Shown one piece after another: positions 17,287-25,394 of a stretch of 64,000 nucleotides of DNA. How positions within the stretch are numbered: position 1 is the first letter of the stretch; every line of letters begins with the position of its first letter. The translations under genes and the position numbers were made by a program. This DNA comes from CTSoil-075 sp042610375. Lineage in GTDB: Bacteria; Bacillota; Negativicutes; DSM-13327. The notes below the pieces were generated by a model. That model saw only the letters and a program-made list of their open reading frames with translations. It had not been told where the DNA came from and searched no databases. The DNA lies in NCBI RefSeq assembly GCF_042610375.1, contig NZ_JBGJZL010000001.1, positions 310,001 through 374,000 of the forward strand, read 5' to 3'.

Positions 17287-17314
17287 TTTTCGCCAAATAA
17301 TAGGAAATTCCTGC
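17287..17314 (-). promoter_or_regulatory. Sigma-H-like promoter upstream of the ATP synthase operon
   Basis: On the minus strand GCAGGAA (17308-17314) and CGAAAA (17287-17292) are 15 bases apart. The sigma-H pattern of Bacillus is roughly RWAGGAWWW, a spacer, then HGAAW. The same two words with the same spacing occur at 30296-30323 and 43981-44008. The site is about 165 bases before the first gene. Confidence 0.55.
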
Positions 17315-17679
17315 AATATCCCCCTAGAGGGCTCTAGAATATTTATACCGTTATCAACTAAAAAAAGCTAACTATTTTCCCCCTCAATCAAAACTATTTT
17401 ATTCCCAATGAAGCAATAATGTCGGACTCTGATTTTTATCAAAAGAGTTCTTATGTAAAGATACTCTAAGATTTCTGTATACACTGTGATCTATATCAAT
17501 TTTTATAAAAAAACGGCCTTTAATTTTTATTAATAAGCTATTTTTTCTTAAAAATCGATCTCTAGATAATAATGATTTTATATAAAAAACAGCCTTTCTA
17601 CCATTTTGTGTAATTAAAAACAGCAATTTGTACTTAAAGTAATTACAATTTTTTCTTAAAAAGCAATAAGTTGTAGAAA

Positions 17680-17725
17680 AACCCCTTAAATAGATTGGTT
17701 ATTCACCACACCTACTTAAGGGGTT
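17680..17725 (-). terminator. Terminator after wecB
   Basis: Arms AACCCCTTAA (17680-17689) and TTAAGGGGTT (17716-17725) are perfect complements, and TTTTCTAC follows on the minus strand. The loop is long (26 bases). Confidence 0.7.
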
Positions 17726-17731
17726 CTCAAT

Positions 17732-18895
17732 TTATATTTTACAGTGTCCAAACTGATCAGGTTTTTCTTTTAAAAAACCATATTTCCACAGAATGGTCTC
17801 TACAATACGCCGTGCAGCTTGTCCATCACCATAAGGATTGCAGGCATTTGCCATGCGATCATATTCACTTCGATCAGCAAGAAGTAACTGAGCTTCATGA
17901 TAGACTCGCTCTTTATCAGTACCAATCAATTTGACAGTACCAGCTTCAATCGCTTCAGGCCGTTCAGTGGTATCTCGTAATACTAATACTGGTTTACCAA
18001 GAGCCGGCGCTTCTTCCTGTACACCACCAGAATCCGTCAGCACTAAATAAGAACGGGCCAATAAATTGGCAAAAGGTTCATACTCCAGGGGATCAATTAA
18101 TCTAACTCGTTCTATACCACCCAGTTCACTCTCCACGACTTCACGAACAAGAGGGTTCCTATGTACGGGAAAGACAATTTCTACATCTTCAAATTCTGTA
18201 ACGAGCTGCCTAAGAGCTTGATACACATGGCGCATAGGTTCACCAATGTTTTCCCGGCGATGAGTTGTAACGAGTATAATCCTTTTCTCATCATAATTAA
18301 TGTTTTCCAACATTTCATCAGCAAAGGTATAGTCCTTATTAACAGTCGCTAAGAGAGCATCAATGACTGTATTGCCTGTAATAAACGTCGTTTCCTTTGG
18401 GACAGCCTCAGTCAGTAAATTTTCCTGGGCTGTTGGAGTCGGAGCAAAATGCAAATCTGTCAACGATCCTGTTAATTTGCGATTCATTTCTTCTGGATAT
18501 GGCGAATGTTTATCATGTGTCCGTAGTCCAGCCTCAACATGACCAACTGTTGTTTGATGGTAAAAAGCGGCCAATGCCCCAGCAAAAGTAGTCGTAGTAT
18601 CTCCATGTACTAACACAATGTCAGGTTTTTCTATAGTAAGCACTTCGTTCAGACCTTGCATCGCCCGACAAGTAATATCAAATAAAGTCTGCCCCTTAGA
18701 CATAATATCCAAATCATAATTAGGCACAATATTAAATAAATTAAGAACCTGATCAAGCATTTCTCGATGTTGGGCGGTAACAGCTACGATCGGCTCGATA
18801 TACTCAGGATATTTACTCAGTTCTAAGACAACAGGTGCCATTTTAATAGCTTCTGGACGTGTTCCAAATACTGTCATTACTTTTATACGTGACAT
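17732..18895 (-). CDS. wecB: UDP-N-acetylglucosamine 2-epimerase (non-hydrolysing)
   Basis: The 387-residue cytoplasmic enzyme interconverts UDP-GlcNAc and UDP-ManNAc for surface polysaccharide synthesis. It has the GT-B-like fold signs: N-terminal VFGTRPEAIKMAPV, the HGDTTT and HVEAGLRT motifs, and C-terminal LVLTDSGGVQEEAP followed by LRDTTERPE. ATG at 18895 is preceded by AAGGGGAG at a suitable distance; the frame begins six codons earlier at a TTG that overlaps that ribosome site. The wecA gene just upstream on the strand supplies the linked polyprenyl-phosphate step. Confidence 0.96.
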   Translation of the reverse strand: MSRIKVMTVFGTRPEAIKMAPVVLELSKYPEYIEPIVAVTAQHREMLDQVLNLFNIVPNYDLDIMSKGQTLFDITCRAMQGLNEVLTIEKPDIVLVHGDTTTTFAGALAAFYHQTTVGHVEAGLRTHDKHSPYPEEMNRKLTGSLTDLHFAPTPTAQENLLTEAVPKETTFITGNTVIDALLATVNKDYTFADEMLENINYDEKRIILVTTHRRENIGEPMRHVYQALRQLVTEFEDVEIVFPVHRNPLVREVVESELGGIERVRLIDPLEYEPFANLLARSYLVLTDSGGVQEEAPALGKPVLVLRDTTERPEAIEAGTVKLIGTDKERVYHEAQLLLADRSEYDRMANACNPYGDGQAARRIVETILWKYGFLKEKPDQFGHCKI

Positions 18896-18938
18896 GTCGA
18901 TACTCCCCTTCAATTCACTTTAAAGTGTACAAAATACA

Positions 18939-18964
18939 AGAAAGTGTTATGCTTTCTGATTACG
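18939..18964. repeat. Dispersed 26-base repeat, copy 1
   Basis: AGAAAGTGTTATGCTTTCTG plus ATTACG lies between the wecA terminator and wecB. It matches copy 2 at 52971-52996 except for three bases in the hairpin loop. Confidence 0.6.
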
Positions 18965-18973
18965 CTAAAAATA

Positions 18974-18992
18974 GGCGAGCATAGCGCCCGCC
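18974..18992 (-). terminator. Terminator after wecA
   Basis: Stem of GGCGAGC (18974-18980) with GCCCGCC (18986-18992), including one G-T pair. A T-rich run (TATTTTTA) follows on the minus strand. Confidence 0.75.
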
Positions 18993-19004
18993 CATCACTT
19001 ACAT

Positions 19005-20033
19005 TCAATGACTTTCAACCGACTTCGTCGCTTTGAGTACACCAATTTTTCTAGCACCGATACAGGCAATACTGAGCAAAACAACAACAATCAGTATACC
19101 AAAGGATTTATTAACCTCCGTCAACGCGATCGCACTAAGTCCAAGGCAACCACTTATGACGTACATGAGCAACACTGCTTGTTTTTGTGTTAAACCCATT
19201 TCTAATAATCGATGATGCAAATGTCCTTTGTCTGGTTTAAAAATAGGACGTCCACTCATATAACGTCGGATAATAGCAAAGGCAGTGTCTAGGATTGGCA
19301 ATCCTAAGGCCACAATTGGCACAATGAGGGCAATTGTCGCCGCACTTTTCACAGCACCAAGAATGGATATCGCAGCTAACATATAGCCTAAGAACATGCT
19401 GCCCGTATCACCCATGAAAATTTTTGCTGGGTTAAAATTATGTTGCAAAAATCCGAGTGCACTACCAGCGAGTGCAGCTGTTAAAATTGCAACCGTCCAA
19501 AAATTCTGTTGCAACGCTACTAACAAAATAGTTACGGCCGCGATTGTCGATACCCCTGCCGCTAACCCATCAAGGCCATCAATCAAATTCACAGTATTGG
19601 TCAAGCTGACTACCCATAAAATGGTCAAGGGAATGGCAAAATAATCTACATATAACATATCTCCAAAAGGATTCGTTAACCAATCAATTCGAATATCAAA
19701 CATTACCAATACAACTGCTGCCACAATTTGACCTAATAACTTGACTTTAGCAGGCAATGGTTTTAAATCATCAATAATACCAACGATGAGAATGACCGTA
19801 CCACCTACTAATAAACCCATAATTTCACGACTAATATACATACTCGCGAGTATGGACAAAACAAATCCCGCATAAATTGCAAGACCTCCCATACGTGGGA
19901 TGGGTTTAGTATGCACCTTGCGGTCATCAGGTGCATCTAACGCACCTATTTTAGTCGCCAAATCTTTTACCTGCGGTGTTACAAAGTAAGCAACCGCTAA
20001 AGCAATCGTAAACGCTACAATATATGTCTGCAT
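19005..20033 (-). CDS. wecA: Undecaprenyl-phosphate GlcNAc-1-phosphate transferase
   Basis: The 342-residue integral membrane protein has about ten helices and belongs to the MraY/WecA/TagO family. The diagnostic motifs are present: DAPDDRKVHTKPIPRMGG near residue 35, NLIDGLDGLAAG near residue 150, MGDTGSMFLG near residue 205, and the GHLHHRLLEMG loop near residue 267. It loads GlcNAc-1-phosphate onto undecaprenyl phosphate to start polysaccharide assembly (O-antigen or teichoic-acid-like; in a diderm the former is more likely). It is followed by wecB. Confidence 0.95.
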   Translation of the reverse strand: MQTYIVAFTIALAVAYFVTPQVKDLATKIGALDAPDDRKVHTKPIPRMGGLAIYAGFVLSILASMYISREIMGLLVGGTVILIVGIIDDLKPLPAKVKLLGQIVAAVVLVMFDIRIDWLTNPFGDMLYVDYFAIPLTILWVVSLTNTVNLIDGLDGLAAGVSTIAAVTILLVALQQNFWTVAILTAALAGSALGFLQHNFNPAKIFMGDTGSMFLGYMLAAISILGAVKSAATIALIVPIVALGLPILDTAFAIIRRYMSGRPIFKPDKGHLHHRLLEMGLTQKQAVLLMYVISGCLGLSAIALTEVNKSFGILIVVVLLSIACIGARKIGVLKATKSVESH

Positions 20034-20103
20034 AATTCAGCACCTCATTTCTACACAACAAACTCATTTTACCTCATGGTAACACGCCTGTCAAACGGAT
20101 TAT

Positions 20104-20529
20104 TTATGCCTCTTCATCCTTTTTAGGCATGTGTACAACTTCCATATCAGTCGCTAATGAAAACCAGTCGGTATGGGCATGATAATCCCTAGAATATACC
20201 ACTTTTTTTATACCAGAAGTGATAATGAGTTTTTGACATTCTGGACAAGGCTTGTCCGTACAGTACAAAGTCGCACCTTGCCGTTCATCTGGCGTACACT
20301 CTAATATGGCATTGGGTTCGGCATGAATACAACGAATGCAATGTCCTTCGAGCATGGCACATCCTTCATCAAGACAGTGAGGCAACCCAGCTGGACTTCC
20401 ATTATACCCCGTCCCCTTAATTCTCTTGTCTTTGACAACGACCGCTCCAACCGCCCGGCGCAAACAAGTACTGCGGCCAGCCACTTCATGAGCAATATCT
20501 AGAAAATATAAATCCCAATTTTTTCGCAT
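20104..20529 (-). CDS. comEB: dCMP deaminase family protein (ComEB type)
   Basis: The 141-residue zinc enzyme shows the deaminase signature HAEPNAI (zinc His plus catalytic Glu) and PCPECQK (zinc cysteines), with an additional Cys/His-bearing segment (HCLDEGCAMLEGHCIRC) typical of dCMP deaminases. It converts dCMP to dUMP for thymidylate synthesis. It may share a transcript with wecA and wecB downstream (70-base gap, no terminator). The ATG has CTGAGGAGATAAGG upstream. Confidence 0.93.
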   Translation of the reverse strand: MRKNWDLYFLDIAHEVAGRSTCLRRAVGAVVVKDKRIKGTGYNGSPAGLPHCLDEGCAMLEGHCIRCIHAEPNAILECTPDERQGATLYCTDKPCPECQKLIITSGIKKVVYSRDYHAHTDWFSLATDMEVVHMPKKDEEA

Positions 20530-20679
20530 CCTTATCTCCTCAGTAATTATTTCATATTTTTTGTAAATAGATGTACCTTTTTTTTATTATATGTGATATT
20601 CTAAAAAATACAATAATTTAAACTATCTAATCTCTATACTATCTAAATTTTACTATTTTCATCAGGAGGAATCAACTAT

Positions 20680-21159
20680 ATGAAAGAATTATTAGACCTT
20701 TTAGAAAAAGATTATAGGCAATCGCCTGAAGAAATGGCGCTTATGCTCAATCGACCTGCAACAGAAATCAGTGCCCTCATCGAAAAATTTCAAGATGAGC
20801 AAATCATCGTCAAATATCAAACTATCATTGACTGGGAAAAAGCTGGCGTTGATCGAGTGACCGCTGTTATTGAAGTAAAAATCACTCCTCAAAGAGAAGT
20901 TGGATTCGATGCCATTGCTGAACGTATCTATCGCTATCCTGAAGTACGCAGTGTTTATCTGATGTCTGGTTCTTATGACCTTTCAGTTGCTGTAGAAGGA
21001 ACGAGTTTAAGAGAAGTTGCTGACTTTGTTTCAACAAAGCTCTCAACAATTGACGGTGTTGTCAGTACAACTACGAACTTTATGTTAAAAAAATATAAAT
21101 ATGCTGGCGTCATCATTAATGATCAAGAAGAAGAGCATCGGTTGGTGGTGTCACCATGA
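20680..21159 (+). CDS. Lrp/AsnC-family transcriptional regulator
   Basis: The 159-residue protein has an N-terminal winged-helix DNA-binding part (about 1-60, including SPEEMALMLNRPATEISALIEKF) and a C-terminal RAM/ACT-like effector domain (about 70-150, with VYLMSGSYDLSVAVEG). Family members sense amino acids and form octamers. The stop overlaps the start of the aminotransferase gene by four bases, so regulator and enzyme are translationally coupled and probably sense a related amino acid. Start is supported by AGGAGG at 20664-20669. Confidence 0.93.
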   Translation: MKELLDLLEKDYRQSPEEMALMLNRPATEISALIEKFQDEQIIVKYQTIIDWEKAGVDRVTAVIEVKITPQREVGFDAIAERIYRYPEVRSVYLMSGSYDLSVAVEGTSLREVADFVSTKLSTIDGVVSTTTNFMLKKYKYAGVIINDQEEEHRLVVSP

Positions 21160-22328
21160 CTTGGTCTGACCGTATATCACCAGCTGTAAAATCAATCCCC
21201 CCCTCAGGTATCAGACGTTTTTTTGATATTGCAGCCGAAATGAAAGGGGTTATCTCTCTAGGAGTCGGCGAACCTGATTTTGTTACGCCATGGCATATTC
21301 GCGAAAGTTGTATCTATGGACTCAACCGCGGCTACACCTCCTATTCATCCAATGCTGGTCTCCTCGAACTTCGAGAAGAAATTTGTAAATCTTTATATCA
21401 AGATTATCAAGTTACCTATAATCCTCGCACAGAAGTATTAGTGACTGTCGGAGTCAGCGAGGGTCTTGATTTGGCCATGCGTGCCCTCTTAAGCCCTGGA
21501 GATGAAGTCTTAATCCCAGAACCCTGCTATGTATCTTATAAGTCCTGTGTTACGCTAGCAGGCGGTGTTGCTGTTCCTGTCGCCACTACTATGGAAAATG
21601 AATTTCGTATTACAGCCGGGGAGTTAGAGGCTTTTGTGACCCCTCATACAAAAATTCTCCTGATTGGTTATCCTAATAATCCGACTGGCGCGATTATGAG
21701 TCGCGATGACTTAGCCGAGATTGCTCTTTTTGCTAAGAAGCATGATCTGATTGTCATCTCCGATGAAATATATGCCAAACTAACCTATGATGGTACACAC
21801 ACCTGTTTTGCAAGTTTACCGGATATGGCAGAACGCACCATTGTACTCAATGGTTTTTCTAAGGCCTATGCCATGACAGGTTGGCGTATTGGCTATGCAG
21901 CATCGAACCCAGACTTCATTGCTGCCATGACAAAGATCCATCAGTATACTATGCTCTGTACTCCGATTACAGCGCAGGTTGCTGCCATAGAGGCTCTCAA
22001 ACGGGGAGAAAAAAATGTAGAGCAAATGACAGCTGAATATAATCAGCGCCGTCGTCTAATACTAGAAGGTTTCCGCAAAATGGGTCTAGATTGTTTCGAA
22101 CCCAAAGGAGCTTTTTATCTATTTCCATCAATAAAAAATACCGGACTCACATCACTACAATTTGCTGAACAACTTCTTCAAGCAGAAAAAGTAGCTTTGG
22201 TGCCAGGCGATGCCTTCGGCGAAAGCGGTGAAGGTTTCATCCGCTGTTCATACGCTACATCTACTGCTAATATTAAAGAAGCTCTCTTACGTATTGGGCG
22301 CTTTGTTGAAAGTATCAAACATCGCTGA
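21156..22328 (+). CDS. PLP-dependent class I aminotransferase
   Basis: The 390-residue protein is a fold-type I aminotransferase. The PLP lysine is K236 in NGFSKAYAMTGWRIGY. Other hallmarks are GVGEPDF at the N-terminus, YPNNPTGAI near residue 173, and SDEIYAKLTY near residue 202. It resembles the PatA/aspartate-aromatic aminotransferase group; substrate choice cannot be settled. Being coupled to an Lrp regulator suggests an amino-acid catabolic or salvage role. Its TGA stop is inside the left arm of the shared terminator. Confidence 0.93.
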   Translation: MTWSDRISPAVKSIPPSGIRRFFDIAAEMKGVISLGVGEPDFVTPWHIRESCIYGLNRGYTSYSSNAGLLELREEICKSLYQDYQVTYNPRTEVLVTVGVSEGLDLAMRALLSPGDEVLIPEPCYVSYKSCVTLAGGVAVPVATTMENEFRITAGELEAFVTPHTKILLIGYPNNPTGAIMSRDDLAEIALFAKKHDLIVISDEIYAKLTYDGTHTCFASLPDMAERTIVLNGFSKAYAMTGWRIGYAASNPDFIAAMTKIHQYTMLCTPITAQVAAIEALKRGEKNVEQMTAEYNQRRRLILEGFRKMGLDCFEPKGAFYLFPSIKNTGLTSLQFAEQLLQAEKVALVPGDAFGESGEGFIRCSYATSTANIKEALLRIGRFVESIKHR

Positions 22329-22376
22329 TGATAGCAAAAAAGACCTGACAATGTCAGGTCTTTTTTGCTATCATCA
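22326..22376. terminator. Bidirectional terminator overlapping both stop codons
   Basis: A 24-base near-perfect stem with a 3-base loop includes GACCTGAC/GTCAGGTC flanked by A6/T6 tracts and an outer TGATGATAGC/GCTATCATCA extension. The TGA of the plus-strand aminotransferase and the stop of the minus-strand ilvB both lie within its outer arms. Confidence 0.93.
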
Positions 22377-24041
22377 AATATCGATAAATGTATCCAAAGG
22401 TGCATTTGGCATGAGCATTGGCGTTACTAAGTCTTCGTGAGGAATTTTAACGACAATCACGCTTGCTTTATCACTAGCAAGAGCTACAGATAAAACCTGA
22501 ATGAATTCTTCCTGAGTCGTAGCCAAATGACCTTCAATGCCAAAAGCTTTGGCAAAGTAAACAAAATTCACTTCTGCCGGTGCCAGCGTAGCACTATAAC
22601 GTTGATTATAGAATACGTGCTGCAGTTGGCGAACCATTCCTAAACAACTATTATCGACAATAATTGTAATAAGCGGCAAATTTTCACTTGCAACAGTAAA
22701 TAACTCACAACCCGTCATCTTAATTCCAGCATCACCTACAATGCAAATGACTCGTTTATCAGGAGCAGCCAATTGGGCACCAACGGCTGCTGGCAAACCA
22801 AATCCCATGGTCCCCAAACCTCCTGAGGTAATCCAAGAGCGAGGTGTCTTGAGACTTAAATTTTGCGCCGCCCACATTTGATGCTGTCCTACATCAGTAG
22901 TAAAAATAAAAGGTTGACCAGCCGTCGCCTCCGACAATGTCCTAAGCATCCATGGCGCAGTCAAAATTTCAGTGTGATGATCGATTTTAAATTGCTCTTG
23001 CCATTCTTTAATCATCTGCCACCACTGAGTTGCAGTTCCCTCCTGAACACGTTCATTCAAAATAGGTAACAACTCTTCTAAATTACCAGACAAACCAATA
23101 TGAGATGCAATATTCTTATCAAGTTCAGCAGGGTCAACATCAATATGAATGACCCTTTTTCCTTCAGCATAAATTAATTTGTTATTGGTAACCCGATCAC
23201 TAAATCGACTGCCAATGGCAATGACGACATCAGCGCCATGGATAGCATGATTGGCAACCTTACTCCCATGCATACCTGTCATTCCTAAAAATTGCGGATG
23301 ATCCGAAGGAAAAACTCCAAGTCCCATGAGTGTACTGACGACAGGAACACCCAGTTTTTCAGCCAAGCGAATCACTTCGTCTGGGATTGCCTCAGAAACT
23401 GCACCCCCACCTACAATCAAGACTGGCTGTTTGGCTGCACCAATAACAGTCACTGCTTTATCAATCAAAGTACGACCAAGATCTGATAATTCTCTTTTGA
23501 TTTTTGGGGCAGTTTTTTCATTCTGAGGTACAAACTCAATGATAGCTGTTTGAATATCACTTGGTATATCAATTAACACTGGCCCTGGCCGTCCAGAACG
23601 AGCGATAGAAAATGCAGATCGTATAATTTCTGGCAAAGCATCAGCCTCTTTGACCAAAAAATTATGTTTCGTAATCGGCATAGTGATCCCATAGATATCC
23701 ACTTCTTGAAAAGCATCTGCACCAATTAAATTTGTGGGAACCTGACCAGTGATGACCACAAGAGGAATGGAATCCAAATAAGCATTTGCCAAGCCAGTGA
23801 CCAAATTCGTTGCTCCTGGCCCACTCGTCGCAATACATACACCGGTCTGCCCATTGGCCCGTGCATAACCATCAGCCGCATGTATAGCTCCTTGTTCATG
23901 AGCTGTTCTAATATGACGTAGAGGACTATCATAAAGAGCATCATAAAATGGCAAAATGCGTCCACCTGGATAACCAAAAACAGTATCTACTCCTTCTTCT
24001 AGTAAACATTGTATAATCACATTGGCACCCGATATTTTCAT
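22374..24041 (-). CDS. ilvB: Acetolactate synthase, large catalytic subunit
   Basis: The 555-residue thiamine-diphosphate enzyme condenses two pyruvates, or pyruvate and 2-ketobutyrate, in branched-chain amino-acid synthesis. The ThDP-activating glutamate lies in RTAHEQGAIHAADG, and the ThDP/Mg site is VGDAGIKMTGCELFT with the later DNSCLGMVRQ. The FAD-binding middle domain is present, as expected of the anabolic form. ATG at 24041 is chosen because AAGGAGG stands eight bases upstream; a GTG three codons earlier overlaps that site. It follows leuB. Its small subunit ilvN is the first gene of the operon. Confidence 0.95.
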   Translation of the reverse strand: MKISGANVIIQCLLEEGVDTVFGYPGGRILPFYDALYDSPLRHIRTAHEQGAIHAADGYARANGQTGVCIATSGPGATNLVTGLANAYLDSIPLVVITGQVPTNLIGADAFQEVDIYGITMPITKHNFLVKEADALPEIIRSAFSIARSGRPGPVLIDIPSDIQTAIIEFVPQNEKTAPKIKRELSDLGRTLIDKAVTVIGAAKQPVLIVGGGAVSEAIPDEVIRLAEKLGVPVVSTLMGLGVFPSDHPQFLGMTGMHGSKVANHAIHGADVVIAIGSRFSDRVTNNKLIYAEGKRVIHIDVDPAELDKNIASHIGLSGNLEELLPILNERVQEGTATQWWQMIKEWQEQFKIDHHTEILTAPWMLRTLSEATAGQPFIFTTDVGQHQMWAAQNLSLKTPRSWITSGGLGTMGFGLPAAVGAQLAAPDKRVICIVGDAGIKMTGCELFTVASENLPLITIIVDNSCLGMVRQLQHVFYNQRYSATLAPAEVNFVYFAKAFGIEGHLATTQEEFIQVLSVALASDKASVIVVKIPHEDLVTPMLMPNAPLDTFIDI

Positions 24042-24069
24042 ACTAAACACCTCCTTGAATCATAAGATG

Positions 24070-25143
24070 CTAACCTAATTGGGCTTCGATTAATCCCGCC
24101 ATTTCATCAGTGCTGACTTTAGTTGCACCAGATTTATATAAGTCAGCTGTACGATACCCTTCAGCAAGAACTTTATCTACGGCTTGTTCAATTTGTTCTG
24201 CAAGCTCAGGCGCTCCGAGAGAATAACGAAGAAGCATAGCAGCAGACAAAATAGTCCCCACTGGATTAGCCAGACCTAGACCTGCAATGTCAGGAGCTGA
24301 TCCGTGTATGGGTTCATAGAGTCCAGTTCCATTACCAAGACTTGCTGACGGCAACATTCCAATGGATCCAGTTAAAACGGCAGCTTCATCACTCAAAATA
24401 TCACCAAACAGATTATTCGTCACAATGACATCAAACTGTTTAGGTGCCAACACTAACTGCATTGCACAGTTATCAACATACATATGTTTAAGCTGAATAT
24501 CAGCATATTCACTAGCGACTTGATTGACTGTTCTTCGCCATAATCTTGATGTTGCCAGTACATTGGCTTTATCCACTGATAATACTTGTTTTTTCCGCAA
24601 TTGAGCTGCTTGGCAAGCTAAGTGCATAATACGACTGACTTCAGGTACGGTATAAACTTCAACATCTGAAGCTTGTTCAATGCCGTCAATGATTTCCGAC
24701 TCACATTTTTGTCCATAATAAATGCCGCTGCTCAACTCTCTTACTAACAAAATATCAACCCCATAAATGGCTTCTGCTTTAAGGGGAGAATATTCAATCA
24801 ATGCTGGCGACACTCGAACAGGGCGTAGATTGGCATATAAGCCTAATTCTTTACGCAATCCCAAAATAGCCTTTTCTGCCCTAATTTCTGGCGGAACATG
24901 ATCCCATTTTGGACCACCAACAGCTCCTAGTAGTACGGCATCAGCTTGTTTTGCAGCCCGAATGACCGAATCCGGTAGCGGAACTCCATATTGATCAATG
25001 GCAGCACCACCAGCTAACTGTTTTTCATAAGTTAAGGTTAAACCAGCCTTATTTGTTACTCTCTCCAATACCCTTATAGCAGCGGAGGTTATTTCTTCAC
25101 CGATCCCATCACCTGGGATGATTACAATATGTTTTTTACTCAT
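24070..25143 (-). CDS. leuB: 3-isopropylmalate dehydrogenase
   Basis: The 357-residue NAD-dependent enzyme oxidises and decarboxylates 3-isopropylmalate in leucine synthesis. Motifs: IIPGDGIGEEI at the N-terminus, ELSSGIYYG with the substrate-contact segment, VDKANVL, and GDILSDEAAVLTGSIGMLPSASLG with the metal-binding aspartates, then HGSAPDIAG. ATG at 25143 has GGGGA six bases upstream; another ATG two codons earlier is less well placed. leuA, leuC and leuD are not in the window, so the leucine branch is split in this genome. Confidence 0.96.
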   Translation of the reverse strand: MSKKHIVIIPGDGIGEEITSAAIRVLERVTNKAGLTLTYEKQLAGGAAIDQYGVPLPDSVIRAAKQADAVLLGAVGGPKWDHVPPEIRAEKAILGLRKELGLYANLRPVRVSPALIEYSPLKAEAIYGVDILLVRELSSGIYYGQKCESEIIDGIEQASDVEVYTVPEVSRIMHLACQAAQLRKKQVLSVDKANVLATSRLWRRTVNQVASEYADIQLKHMYVDNCAMQLVLAPKQFDVIVTNNLFGDILSDEAAVLTGSIGMLPSASLGNGTGLYEPIHGSAPDIAGLGLANPVGTILSAAMLLRYSLGAPELAEQIEQAVDKVLAEGYRTADLYKSGATKVSTDEMAGLIEAQLG

Positions 25144-25254
25144 GTTCATTCCCCTTTTGCGTACTGAATCAAATGTCTACCAGGACTGAAGATTCCTATT
25201 TAGTTTGACGTTCTATATTGATCACTCTAATTTATTTACTAATAGTAGTTTTGA

Positions 25255-25345
25255 GGACGGTTCCTGTTTTTGGAAATAGTTTTTGACTTGAATTCATATG
25301 AATTCAAGTCAAAAACTTTCCCTTAGTTACTCACAAGAACCGTCC
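25255..25345. repeat. REP/MITE-like nested palindrome between ilvC and leuB
   Basis: A perfect 40-bp palindrome (25278-25317, centre TCATATGA) is nested between outer inverted 9-mers GGACGGTTC (25255-25263) and GAACCGTCC (25337-25345). The right side has a partial tandem repeat of CCCTTAGTTACTCA at about 25320-25333 and 25344-25357. It is inside the operon, so the transcript would carry a large hairpin. GGACGGTTC-type ends resemble REP elements linked to Y1/RAYT transposases; that assignment is inferred. Confidence 0.65.
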
Positions 25346-25394
25346 CTTAGTTACTCATTATAAACATAAAGAAATAGTTTATTTACAGTTAACT

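Larger units (their letters stand above)
17122..17731. other. 610-base intergenic region between the atp operon and wecB
   Basis: No convincing gene: the longest frame, 75 codons at 17399-17626 on the minus strand, has no ribosome site and a composition (K, N, F, L, S) expected of random AT-rich DNA. The region holds the sigma-H-like element at 17287-17314, a 14-bp palindrome CTAGAGGGCTCTAG at 17324-17337, and the wecB terminator at 17680-17725. No sigma-A promoter for the atp operon could be recognised with confidence. Confidence 0.6.

Noticed and set aside
17399..17626. 75-codon frame on the minus strand
   Set aside because: No ribosome site, low-complexity K/N/F/L composition, and it lies in AT-rich intergenic DNA.
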